64,000 bases of DNA, taken from positions 868,001-932,000 of the forward strand of contig NZ_JAKWJP010000001.1 in NCBI RefSeq assembly GCF_022761035.1, in the 5' to 3' direction. The notes under the pieces are model-generated. The model was given only the letters and a program-made list of their open reading frames with translations, did not search any database and was not told the DNA's origin. The position numbers were made by a program, and so were the translations under genes. Shown here piece after piece: positions 51,902-60,050 of this stretch (positions are counted from its first letter, which is position 1; every line of letters begins with the position of its first letter). This DNA comes from Microbacterium sp. SS28. GTDB taxonomy: Bacteria; Actinomycetota; Actinomycetes; Actinomycetales; Microbacteriaceae.

Positions 51902-52897
51902 ATGACGACCTCGCTCTCGCGCATCCGGCCGCTCGCGGCCGGGGGCGAGGGCCCTCCGCGCGACCCCGGCGGCTCGATCGAAAGCCCGCTCGAGACGGAG
52001 TACCGGCCGCGGCATCCGCTCGACCTCGCACGCACCGTCATCTACCAGCGGCGCGGAGCGGGGGATCCCACGATGACGGTCGAGGGGGCCGTCATCTGGC
52101 GCGCGAGCCGCACCCCCGAGGGCATCGCGACGCTCGCACTGCGGGGTGCGCCGGGAGGCGCGGTCCGCGGAGCCGCCTGGGGACCGGGCGCCGCGTGGGC
52201 GATCGCGCAGCTGCCCGCCCTGTGCGGCGCGCGTGATGACGCGGACGGCTTCGATGCCGGCATCCACCCCGTCATCGCGGAGGCGCACCGCCGCAGTCCG
52301 GGGCTCCGGCTCGGCGGCACCGACCTCGTCTTCGACGCCCTCGCGAGCGCGATCTTCGAGCAGAAGGTCACGGGCATGCAGGCGTTCGGCGCGTGGCGGC
52401 GGATCGTGTCGCGGTTCGGCGAGCGCGCGCCGGGGCCGACGCCCCGACCGCTCTTCGCCCCGCCGTCGATCGAGGGCTGGCGGCGCATCCCGTCGTGGGC
52501 GTGGCACCGTGCGGGCCTCGAGCCGCCGCAGTCCCGCACCGTCGTCGCAGCGGCGCAGCGCGGTGAGACGATCGTGCGGGCGCTCGAGTCGGCGACCGGC
52601 GGCGACGAGCGCGAGCGCGTCCTGACCTCGCTGCCGGGCGTCGGAGCGTGGACGAGCGCCGAGACCCGCATCCGCGCCTTCGGCGACCCCGACGCCGTGA
52701 GCGTCGGCGACTATCACCTCGCCCACGAGGTCGGCTTCGCCCTGACGGGGCGACGCGTGGACGACGACGGGATGCTGCGCCTCCTGAGCGCCTGGCCGGG
52801 GCACCGGCAGCGCGTCATCCGGCTCATCGGCGTGAGCGGCGTGCGTGAACCGCGGCGTGGACCGCGCCTGCACCCAGAGGACCACCGCGCGCACTGA
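51902..52897 (+). CDS. AlkA-like DNA glycosylase (HhH-GPD)
   Basis: A 331-residue base-excision repair enzyme for alkylated bases. The helix-hairpin-helix LTSLPGVGAWTSAETRIRAFG and the catalytic Asp in SVGDYHLAHEVGF are present, with an upstream helical region FDALASAIFEQKVTG. The length resembles AlkA-type 3-methyladenine glycosylases, with an N-terminal barrel-like part (residues 40-120). No operon partner; 29 bases separate it from the mutarotase stop. ATG 51902 is the first start. Confidence 0.88.
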   Translation: MTTSLSRIRPLAAGGEGPPRDPGGSIESPLETEYRPRHPLDLARTVIYQRRGAGDPTMTVEGAVIWRASRTPEGIATLALRGAPGGAVRGAAWGPGAAWAIAQLPALCGARDDADGFDAGIHPVIAEAHRRSPGLRLGGTDLVFDALASAIFEQKVTGMQAFGAWRRIVSRFGERAPGPTPRPLFAPPSIEGWRRIPSWAWHRAGLEPPQSRTVVAAAQRGETIVRALESATGGDERERVLTSLPGVGAWTSAETRIRAFGDPDAVSVGDYHLAHEVGFALTGRRVDDDGMLRLLSAWPGHRQRVIRLIGVSGVREPRRGPRLHPEDHRAH

Positions 52898-53019
52898 GCT
52901 CGGGTTCTGGCCTGCGCGGTCGGTCTTGCCGATGTCTGAGGCCCGGACGACACTGGGATGCGCCGCGGGCCCGGCGCGGCATCCGGTCATCCGACGAATC
53001 ATCCGACGAAGGAGTCACC

Positions 53020-53436
53020 ATGCCGAGCCTCAATCCCTATCTGTCGTTCCGCGACAACGCGCGTGACGCGATCGAGTTCTACCGGAGCGTGTTCGGCGGC
53101 GACGTCGTGATCTCGACGTTCGGCGAGTACGAGGGGATGGTGCAGGATCCCGCTGAGAAGGACCTCGTCATGCACTCCCAGCTCACGAGCCCCGACGGCT
53201 TCATCCTGATGGCCTCCGACACGCCCGCGAGCATGCCGTACCGCGAGCCCGGCGGCAGCTCGATCTCGGTGAGCGGCGATGACGACGCGCAGCTGCAGGG
53301 CTTCTGGGACGCCCTGTCCGCGGGCGGCAGCGTCACGATGCCCTACGACACCCCGCCGTGGGGCGGCCGGTTCGGCATGCTCCGCGACAAGTTCGGCATC
53401 GACTGGATGATCGCGTACAGTCCCGCGCAGGAATGA
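53020..53436 (+). CDS. VOC-family protein, PhnB-like
   Basis: A 138-residue glyoxalase-fold protein: PYLSFRDNARDAIEFYRSVFGGDVVISTFGEY, HSQLTSPDGFILMASDTP and WGGRFGMLRDKFGIDWMI. These are the PhnB/YjdN-type conserved motifs; the enzymatic role, if any, is unknown, and many members bind antibiotics or metals. AAGGAGT precedes the ATG. A single-gene unit. Confidence 0.9.
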   Translation: MPSLNPYLSFRDNARDAIEFYRSVFGGDVVISTFGEYEGMVQDPAEKDLVMHSQLTSPDGFILMASDTPASMPYREPGGSSISVSGDDDAQLQGFWDALSAGGSVTMPYDTPPWGGRFGMLRDKFGIDWMIAYSPAQE

Positions 53437-53476
53437 TCCGGGATGCCGCCCGCCCGCGGCGCTCTAGGCTGACGGC

Positions 53477-53716
53477 ATGACGCAATCGAGCGACGGCGGT
53501 CCGGGTCGCGGGTGGCCGCGCGGCCGCACGCAATGGGTCATCGGCACGATCGTGCTCCTCGGGGGAGGCGCGCTCGTCGGACTCGTCCTGGGCAGTCTCG
53601 TCCTGGGGCTCGCGATCGGCGCCGTCGTGTCGATCGGCTGGCTCATGGCCTACGAGTCGTGGCGCGGACGAGCGCCCGATCTGCACGACGATGACGACGA
53701 CGGGGCGCGCCTCTAG
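53477..53716 (+). CDS. small membrane protein
   Basis: A 79-residue protein with two hydrophobic helices (TQWVIGTIVLLGGGALVGLVLG and SLVLGLAIGAVVSIGWLMAYE) and polar ends, including an acidic DDDDDGARL tail. No family is recognised. It sits alone between the VOC and DUF1918 genes. A Shine-Dalgarno is not obvious (CTAGGCTGACGGC upstream), so the ATG is moderately sure. Confidence 0.65.
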   Translation: MTQSSDGGPGRGWPRGRTQWVIGTIVLLGGGALVGLVLGSLVLGLAIGAVVSIGWLMAYESWRGRAPDLHDDDDDGARL

Positions 53717-53798
53717 GCAGCGGCTGCCCGTCGGCGGCGTGCGTCGGGGCATTTCCCTCGCGGCCGCGCCGTCGTAGCCTGACGGCAGGAGGTGCGCC

Positions 53799-53984
53799 AT
53801 GAAAGCCACTGTCGGAGACCGCGTGCTGATCCACGGGCGTGCGGTCGGGATGGCCGAGCGGACGGGCGAAGTCGTCGAGCTGCGCGGACACGAGGACGAC
53901 CCGCTGCTTGTCGTCCGCTTCGACGACGGTCACGAGGCGATCCTGTCGCCCGGCACGGACTGCGAGATTCTGCACGTCCAATAG
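53799..53984 (+). CDS. DUF1918-family protein
   Basis: A 61-residue SH3-like barrel protein (KATVGDRVLIHGRAVGMAERTGEVVELRGHEDDPLLVVRF…EAILSPGTDCEILHV). It matches the DUF1918 family common in actinobacteria, of unknown function. GGAGG precedes ATG 53799 at ideal spacing. It forms a single-gene unit with its own upstream region. Confidence 0.88.
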   Translation: MKATVGDRVLIHGRAVGMAERTGEVVELRGHEDDPLLVVRFDDGHEAILSPGTDCEILHVQ

Positions 53985-54053
53985 CCTCGGTGTGGGCCTG
54001 CGACGCGCGGCCGCTGCGTAGAGCAGAACACCACGGGGCCGAGGAGCACGCAG

Positions 54054-54806
54054 ATGAGGATCGCCGTCGCCGGAGGCACGGGTCAGGCCGGAGCCGCGGC
54101 GGTCGCCGCGGCGCGCGAACGCGGCCACGAGGTCGTCGTGCTCGCCCGCTCGGCGGGCGTCGACCTCGTGCGCGGCACGGGGGTGGCCGCGGCGCTCGAG
54201 GGTGTCGAGGTCGTCGTCGACGCGTCCGGCGTGCAGGGCAAGGACGACCCCACGGCGTTCCACGAAGCGGTCACGCGCTCGCTCACGACCGAGGGTCAGC
54301 GCGCCGGCGTGCGGCACGTCGTCGTCCTGTCGATCGTGGGATGCGACCGCGTGCACGGATTCGCGCTCTACGCCGGCAAGGTCGCCCAGGAGCGGGCGAC
54401 GGCCCGGGGCGGCATCCCGTTCACGATCGCGCGCGCAACGCAGTTCCACGAGTTCTCGCGCCAGGTGTTCGGCTTCGCGAAGGCGGGGCCCGTCCACTTC
54501 GCGCCGAGCGGGCGCCTGCAGCCGGTCGCCGTCCGCGAAGTCGGCGCACGGCTCGTCGACCTCGCCGAAGCCGCACCCGTCGGCGGTCGCGCGGCGGATT
54601 TCGCGGGGCCGCGCGAAGAGTCGCTCCGCACCATGGTGCGCGCGTACGCGAAGGCCGCGGGCGAGCGCGGTGTCGTCCTGCCGCTGCGGGTGCCCGGCGG
54701 CCTCGGCCGCGCGCAGCGCGACGGCTCGCTCCTGCCGGGTCCGGATGCCGTGCGCGGCGCGCAGACGTTCTCGGAGTGGATCGCCGCGCTGCCCGCGAAG
54801 GCCTGA
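54054..54806 (+). CDS. NAD(P)-binding NmrA-like oxidoreductase
   Basis: A 250-residue atypical SDR. The N-terminal glycine-rich loop is IAVAGGTGQAGAAAVAAARERG, with VVDASGVQGKDD and the region HVVVLSIVGCDRVHGFALYAGKVAQE. No classical YxxxK catalytic pair is evident, so it may be a redox-sensing or epimerase-type member. GAGGAG lies upstream of ATG 54054. It ends at a strong hairpin element. Confidence 0.85.
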   Translation: MRIAVAGGTGQAGAAAVAAARERGHEVVVLARSAGVDLVRGTGVAAALEGVEVVVDASGVQGKDDPTAFHEAVTRSLTTEGQRAGVRHVVVLSIVGCDRVHGFALYAGKVAQERATARGGIPFTIARATQFHEFSRQVFGFAKAGPVHFAPSGRLQPVAVREVGARLVDLAEAAPVGGRAADFAGPREESLRTMVRAYAKAAGERGVVLPLRVPGGLGRAQRDGSLLPGPDAVRGAQTFSEWIAALPAKA

Positions 54807-54901
54807 CCGCTCGGCGGCTGCGGCTGTCGCGAAGGGCCGGCCGACGGCATCCCGGGTCCCGACCGGCCTCGAGAGCCACCGCGGCCCCCGCGCCGACGCC
54901 G

Positions 54902-54964
54902 AGTTGCCACCTCTACACGCAAGCCGACGCCGGGTTGCCGCATCTTCTGGCAACCCGGCGTCGT
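54902..54964. terminator. structured intergenic element B, probable bidirectional terminator
   Basis: A 15-bp perfect stem, CGACGCCGGGTTGCC (54925-54939) and GGCAACCCGGCGTCG (54949-54963), with a 9-base loop lies between convergent genes. An upstream repeat of the stem words (GACGCCGAGTTGCC at 54895-54908) and a 63-base relationship to the element at 34969-35031 suggest a repeat family. Confidence 0.72.
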
Positions 54965-54980
54965 TCGAGCCTCGCGGAGG

Positions 54981-55826
54981 CTACATCTCCTCGTGGTGGT
55001 TCGGGTCGCCGTCCCACAGGCGTCCGCGCTCGAGGGCGGAGATCGCCTGGACCTCGTCATCGGTGAGCGCGAACTCGAAGACGTCGGCGTTCTCGACCTG
55101 ACGGGCCGGGTCGGCCGACTTCGGGATGGGCGTCGAGCCGAGCTGGACGTGCCAGCGCAGCACCGCCTGCGTCGGGGTCACGTCGTGAGCCGCCGCGATC
55201 TCGCCGATGACGGCCTCGCTCAGCAGCTCCGAGCGGCGCGCGAGCGGGCTCCAGCTCTCGGTGCGGATGCTGTGCTCGCGGTGGAAGGCGCGCAGCTGTG
55301 CCTGCGGGAAGTACGGGTGCAGCTCGACCTGGTTGACGGCGGGCGTGACGCCCGTCTCGTCGATGAGGCGCGTGAGCATCTGCTCCGTGAAGTTCGAGAC
55401 GCCGATCGAGCCGACGAGCCCGCCCTCCCGCAGCGCGATCATCGCCTGCCACGTCTCGAGGAACTTGCCGACGCTCGGATTCGGCCAGTGGATGAGGTAC
55501 AGGTCGATCTTCTCGAGCCCGAGTGCGGCGAGCGACTGCTCGGCGCTGGCCATCGTCGAGTCGTAGCCGTGGTCGCGGCCGGGGAGCTTCGTCGTGACGA
55601 TCAGCTCGTCGCGCGCGACGCCGAGCTCGTCGCCCGCGCGGCGCACGGCGGCGCCGACCTCGGGCTCGTTGTTGTAGTTGACGGCCGAGTCGAGCAGCCG
55701 GTAGCCGGACGAGATCGCCGCGACGATCGCGTCGATGCCTTCGGCGTCGCGCAGGTTGTAGGTGCCGAGACCGAGCTCGGGGAAGCTCGTGCCGTCGTTG
55801 AGGGTCACTGTCGAGATCGTGGGCAT
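54981..55826 (-). CDS. aldo/keto reductase
   Basis: A 281-residue NADPH-dependent reductase of the 2,5-diketo-D-gluconate reductase group. Tetrad: Asp and Tyr in YRLLDSAVNYNNEPEVG, Lys in IVTTKLPGR, His in DLYLIHWPNP. NADP-binding IPKSADPARQVENADVF is present near the C-terminus. The substrate range is typically broad for aldehydes and ketones. It starts at ATG 55826 and converges on the NmrA-like gene via the terminator element B. Confidence 0.92.
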   Translation of the reverse strand: MPTISTVTLNDGTSFPELGLGTYNLRDAEGIDAIVAAISSGYRLLDSAVNYNNEPEVGAAVRRAGDELGVARDELIVTTKLPGRDHGYDSTMASAEQSLAALGLEKIDLYLIHWPNPSVGKFLETWQAMIALREGGLVGSIGVSNFTEQMLTRLIDETGVTPAVNQVELHPYFPQAQLRAFHREHSIRTESWSPLARRSELLSEAVIGEIAAAHDVTPTQAVLRWHVQLGSTPIPKSADPARQVENADVFEFALTDDEVQAISALERGRLWDGDPNHHEEM

Positions 55827-55925
55827 GCTTCCATCCTGCCCCTCCCCGGCGCGCCCGCGCCCTCTGCGCTCCGGAAATGGGGACACCGGCGCCCGAAAAA
55901 TCGGGACAGGCCCGACCTCGGCCGG

Positions 55926-56756
55926 CTACGCCCCGAGCGGGTGCCCGTCGAGCAGCAGCCGGATCGTCGTGAGCACGCCGCGCTCGACGTTCGACGGAGC
56001 CTGGTGGCGAGCGCGGGCGAGCACATCGGGGTGCGCGTTGGCCATCGCGAACGAGTAGGCCGCGGCATCCAGCAGCTCGAGGTCGTTGAGATAGTCGCCG
56101 AATGCCGCCGTCTGCTCGCGTTCGATGCCGAGCGCGACCTGCAGCCGCTGGAGCGCGACGCCCTTGTTGACGCCGTGGTTCATGACGTCGATCCAGTGCT
56201 GTCCCGACACGACGACCTGGTGCGTCGCGCGCAGGTCGTCGAGCTCGGGCGCCGTCGAGTCCTCCGCGACGGCGAAGTCGAAGATCGCGAGCTTGAGCAC
56301 CTGATCGTCGACGGCGAGCAGATCGTCGACGATCTCGAGCTTCGCGTAGTACTTCTCGCATTCGGCGAGGAACGCGGCATCCGCGCGCTCGATGTATGCG
56401 GACCGCTTGCCGCAGACGACCAGCCCCGCGTCGAAGCCGCGGTCCACGAGCGCGCGCACACGACGGACGACGGATGCCGCGAACTCGCCGTCCATCGCGT
56501 CCGAGCCGATCTCGGTCTCACCGCGGACGACGTACGCGCCGTTCTCGGCGATGTACACGACGTCGTCCCGCGCATGGTCGAAGGAGCGCTTGAGCGTCGC
56601 GAGCTGCCGCCCGCTCGCGGGTGCGAAGAGGATGCCGCGCGCGTCGAGCTCGTCGAGCAGCGGCCACAGCTCGTCGGGGATGTGCCCGTCGCCGTCGAGC
56701 AGGGTGCCGTCCATGTCGACGGCGATGAGACGGATGTCGTGCTCGGAGGTCGTCAT
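55926..56756 (-). CDS. HAD-superfamily (Cof-type) phosphatase
   Basis: A 276-residue class II HAD hydrolase. Motif I is DMDGTLLDGDG, a Cof-type cap follows, motif III Lys lies in NHGVNKGVALQRL and motif IV is AFGDYLNDLELLDAAAYSFAM. Such enzymes dephosphorylate sugar phosphates or cofactors such as FMN. No specificity is visible. It lies upstream of the AKR gene in the same direction; a CCCGA/TCGGG hairpin in the gap may partly separate them. Confidence 0.9.
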   Translation of the reverse strand: MTTSEHDIRLIAVDMDGTLLDGDGHIPDELWPLLDELDARGILFAPASGRQLATLKRSFDHARDDVVYIAENGAYVVRGETEIGSDAMDGEFAASVVRRVRALVDRGFDAGLVVCGKRSAYIERADAAFLAECEKYYAKLEIVDDLLAVDDQVLKLAIFDFAVAEDSTAPELDDLRATHQVVVSGQHWIDVMNHGVNKGVALQRLQVALGIEREQTAAFGDYLNDLELLDAAAYSFAMANAHPDVLARARHQAPSNVERGVLTTIRLLLDGHPLGA

Positions 56757-56839
56757 GCCTCCACGCTACGGCGTGCGGCACCCGTCCACTCGGCTCGCAC
56801 CCGTCGGCGGACGCGCGCAGGAAGAGTGCCTCGGCGGAA

Positions 56840-57532
56840 TCAGGCGGAGTCGGCGGAAGCGAGGGCAGGTGCGAGGCGCGCGGCGGTGCGGGGGCCGACG
56901 CCGAGTTCCAGAGCGGCCTCGAGGTGCGCGGGGGTGTCGACGTCGCGGCGCAGCGACGAATCGGCGGGCACGGCGAGCACGGCGCAGCCGAGAGCGAGGT
57001 GCTGCGCGAAGGAGCCGGCGCCGAACGCCGACGCCCACGGCACGCCCGGGCGGGCGGTCACGAGCGTCGAGCCTTCCCCCTCGGCATCCGGAACCACTCC
57101 GCGCTCGCTGGCCGACGCATGGGTGAGGGCGCGCTCGAGGTCTTCGGGGCGGAGCGCCGCGAGATCGCCGAGCAGCGCGGCGCGAGGCTCGGTCACGGGG
57201 ATCGTGGCCATGGCGGCCAGGACCGCGGCGTTCGGTCCCGCCGGCTCGCGGTCGTGCACGATCCGCACCCCGTGGGGCGGGGCGGATGCTTCGCCGCGCC
57301 CGGAGCCCGCGGCGGCGAGCTCGGCGTCGTCGGTCACCACGACGACCTGCGCGACCGCCGCGCACGCCGCGACGGCCTCGATCGTGTCGAGCGCGATGGC
57401 GCGCGCGAGGGCCGGGCCGGCATCCGGCAGCCCCGCGAGCCGCGTTTTCGCGCGGTTCGCGTCCTTGACGGGAAGCACGACGGTCCACCCGGCGGGCGCA
57501 GGACCGGCGGATGCAGGACCAGCGGGCGTCAC
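56840..57532 (-). CDS. cofC: 2-phospho-L-lactate guanylyltransferase
   Basis: A 230-residue nucleotidyltransferase that activates 2-phospholactate (or phosphoenolpyruvate in mycobacteria) with GTP for F420 synthesis. Motifs: TVVLPVKDANRAKTRLAGL, VVVVTDDAELA, the GPNAAVLAAM stretch and the metal-site DVDTPAHLEAAL. The start is GTG 57532, overlapping the fgd stop by four bases (GTGA). CofD/FbiA and CofE/FbiB, which would complete the pathway, are not in the window. It ends the F420 gene cluster. Confidence 0.9.
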   Translation of the reverse strand: MTPAGPASAGPAPAGWTVVLPVKDANRAKTRLAGLPDAGPALARAIALDTIEAVAACAAVAQVVVVTDDAELAAAGSGRGEASAPPHGVRIVHDREPAGPNAAVLAAMATIPVTEPRAALLGDLAALRPEDLERALTHASASERGVVPDAEGEGSTLVTARPGVPWASAFGAGSFAQHLALGCAVLAVPADSSLRRDVDTPAHLEAALELGVGPRTAARLAPALASADSA

Positions 57533-58539
57533 GAGAACCGCTCCCGCAGACGCGGCAGCACCTCGTCGCCGTAGCGGCGCAGGAAGTCGGCCTGGTCGGC
57601 GCCCGGGTCGTGGAAGACGAGGTGGCGGAAGCCGAGGCCGATGTACCAGGCGATCCGCTCGATGTGCTCCTCGACGTCGTCCGAGACGATGAAGCGCGAC
57701 GCGGCGCGCTCGATCGGCAGCTGCTCGCCGAGCCGCTGCATCTCGAGCGGGTCGTCGACGCCCATCTTCTCTTCGGGGCTCAGCGCGAGCGGAGCCCAGA
57801 AGCGCGTCTTCTCGAGGGCCGTGGCCCGGTCGGGGTGCAGCGAGACCTTGATCTCCATGAGCGTGTCGATCGCGTCGGCGGGCCGCCCGGCCTTCTCGAG
57901 CCCCTCCCGCAGCGCGGGCAGCAGCGTGTCGGTGTAGAGCTCGCGCTTCTTGCCGCTCGTCGTGATGAACCCGTCGGCGATGCGCCCCGCGAGGCGCGTC
58001 GCGGCGGGGCCCGCCGCGCCGATGTAGATCGGCACGGGGTCGTCCATCTTGTCGTAGATCGTGATGTTGCGGGTCGTGTAGAACTCGCCGTCGAAGTTGA
58101 CGCGGTCCTCCGACCACAGCCGCCGGATGAGCCCGATCGCCTCTTTCAGCCGCCGGAACCGCTCGGGCGGCTCGGGCCACGGGATGCCGAGGTTCGCCTC
58201 GTTGAGCGCCTCACCCGTGCCCACACCCAGGATGACGCGGCCGGGATACATCACCCCGAGCGTCGCGAAGTCCTGCGCGACGACTGTCGGGTTGTAGCGG
58301 AACGTCGGCGTCAGCACCGAGGTGCCGATCAGCACGCGCGAGGTCTTCGCGCCGAGCGCGCCGAGCCACGGGACGGATGCCGGGGCATGGCCGCCTTCGT
58401 GCAGCCACGGCTGCAGGTGGTCCGACACGAAGACGGAGTCGAACCCGACCTCCTCCGCGAGCACCGCGTAGTCGAGCAGTTCGGTGGGCCCGAACTGCTC
58501 GGCCGAGGCCTTGTACCCGAACCGGAGCGGTACCGTCAT
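57529..58539 (-). CDS. fgd: F420-dependent glucose-6-phosphate dehydrogenase
   Basis: A 336-residue luciferase-like enzyme that oxidises glucose-6-phosphate while reducing F420. It strongly resembles mycobacterial FGD: RFGYKASAEQF, VFVSDHLQPWLHEGGHAPAS (His), LIGTSVLTPTFRYNP and VILGVGTGEALNEANLG (Glu), then SGKKRELYTDTLLP and TRFWAPLALSPEEK. It is the main source of reduced F420. ATG 58539 overlaps the monooxygenase stop; GTG of cofC overlaps its own stop. Confidence 0.94.
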   Translation of the reverse strand: MTVPLRFGYKASAEQFGPTELLDYAVLAEEVGFDSVFVSDHLQPWLHEGGHAPASVPWLGALGAKTSRVLIGTSVLTPTFRYNPTVVAQDFATLGVMYPGRVILGVGTGEALNEANLGIPWPEPPERFRRLKEAIGLIRRLWSEDRVNFDGEFYTTRNITIYDKMDDPVPIYIGAAGPAATRLAGRIADGFITTSGKKRELYTDTLLPALREGLEKAGRPADAIDTLMEIKVSLHPDRATALEKTRFWAPLALSPEEKMGVDDPLEMQRLGEQLPIERAASRFIVSDDVEEHIERIAWYIGLGFRHLVFHDPGADQADFLRRYGDEVLPRLRERFS

Positions 58540-60050
58540 GGTGTTCGTCCTCTCTCCGCCGGCACTGCCGGCGCTGTCGTCCTGTGGGTCGCGGGCTCGA
58601 ACTCCGAGCCGTCCGCCGACGCGACCGTCGCACGATAGTCCGCGACGGTCCCCGGCCAGACGAGCGTGAGGCGGCGCGACCGCTCGTCGACGTACCAGCT
58701 GCGGCATCCGCCCGTGAGCCACGGCGTGCCCGCGGCGCGGGCGTCGACCATGCGCGTGTAGTCCTGCTCGGCCTCGGGCCGCACGCGCAGCACTCCCCCG
58801 GACCCGCGCCGCGCGAGCGCGCCCGCCGCGTACTCGGCCTGCGCCTCGAGCATGAGCACCGACGACGTATGCCCGAGCGACGCGTTGGGCCCGTTGAGCA
58901 CGAACAGGTTCGGGAAGCCCGTGACGACGCTCGACCCGAACGAGGTCATCCCGCCCGCCCAGTGCTGCTCGAGCGTCACGCCGCCCTCGCCGCGCACGAA
59001 GCCCGCGTAGGGCTGCCGCGTCGTCTGGAACCCCGTCGCGAGTATGACGGCGTCGACATCCGAGTAGCGGGCTCCGGATGCCGCGACGAGCTCATCGCCG
59101 TCGACGGCGGCCAGGGCGCTCGGCTCGAGGACGACGCGTCCCGACGCGAGCGCGGGGTAGAACTCGTCCGAGAGCAGCACGCGCTTGCACCCGAAGGCGT
59201 AGTCGGGGGTGAGCAGCTCTCGCAGTCGCGGATCGGCGACCTGGGCTTCGAGATGCACGCGCGCCGCGGCGGATGCCGCGGCCGCGGCATCCGCTCCCCC
59301 CGAACGTGACGCGAACCGTGCCTCGCCCTCGGCGTCGAGGCGCGCGCGCAGCGCCGCGAGCTCGTCGGGGTGCGCGGCGAAGCGGGCGCGCTCGTCGGCC
59401 GTGAACAGGCGTCCGCCGCGCGGCACGATCCACGGGGCGCTGCGCTGGAAGAGCGTGACTCGGGATGCCGTGCGCGCGAGCTGCGGCACGAGCTGCACGG
59501 CGCTCGCCCCCGAGCCGACGACCGCGATGTGCCGGCCCTCGAGGTCGGCAGAGGCGTCCCAACGGGCCGTGTGGAAGATCGGCCCTGCGAAGCCCTCGAG
59601 CCCCGCGACGGATGGGATGCGCGGCTCGCTCAGCCGGCCGCACGCCAGCACGAGGACGTCGGCGTCGACCTCGGCGGGTGCGGCGCCGCCGAAGCGCAGG
59701 CGCCACGACGCGGCATCCGGATCCCATGCGGCGTCGAGGAGCGGTGCGCCGAACGTGATCGCCGTGTCGAGGCGCTCGCGCGCCACGACGCGCTCGAGGT
59801 ACGCCTGGATCTCGGCGCCCGGCGCGAACTCGGCCGACCAGTCGGGTTCGGGATGCCGCGCGAAGCCGTACAGGTGCGAGGGCACGTCGCACGCGACGCC
59901 GGGGTAGGTGTTGTCGCGCCACGTGCCGCCGACGCGGTCGGCGCGTTCGAACAGCGCGACCTCGTGCCCCGCATCGCGCAGCGTCATCGCCGCCGCGAGA
60001 CCCGCGAAGCCCGTGCCGACGATCGCGACCTCGACCGACCGGCGCGTCAC
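58536..60050 (-). CDS. Baeyer-Villiger-type flavin monooxygenase
   Basis: A 504-residue FAD/NADPH enzyme. The first Rossmann motif is VAIVGTGFAGLAAAMTLRDAGHEVALFERA, the second IAVVGSGASAVQLVPQLART. Between them lies the BVMO fingerprint FAGPIFHTARWD (FxGxxxHxxxW). VGGTWRDNTYPGVACDVPSHLYGF is the usual FAD/NADPH contact block. It would convert ketones to esters or lactones; no substrate is predictable. GTG 60050 overlaps the fbiC stop and its own stop overlaps fgd, so it is translationally embedded in the F420 operon. Confidence 0.9.
   Translation of the reverse strand: MTRRSVEVAIVGTGFAGLAAAMTLRDAGHEVALFERADRVGGTWRDNTYPGVACDVPSHLYGFARHPEPDWSAEFAPGAEIQAYLERVVARERLDTAITFGAPLLDAAWDPDAASWRLRFGGAAPAEVDADVLVLACGRLSEPRIPSVAGLEGFAGPIFHTARWDASADLEGRHIAVVGSGASAVQLVPQLARTASRVTLFQRSAPWIVPRGGRLFTADERARFAAHPDELAALRARLDAEGEARFASRSGGADAAAAASAAARVHLEAQVADPRLRELLTPDYAFGCKRVLLSDEFYPALASGRVVLEPSALAAVDGDELVAASGARYSDVDAVILATGFQTTRQPYAGFVRGEGGVTLEQHWAGGMTSFGSSVVTGFPNLFVLNGPNASLGHTSSVLMLEAQAEYAAGALARRGSGGVLRVRPEAEQDYTRMVDARAAGTPWLTGGCRSWYVDERSRRLTLVWPGTVADYRATVASADGSEFEPATHRTTAPAVPAERGRTP

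Noticed and set aside
56757..56839. Possible tRNA or small RNA between the HAD and cofC genes
   Set aside because: No cloverleaf pairing, no CCA or conserved T-loop, and no promoter-terminator pair visible.
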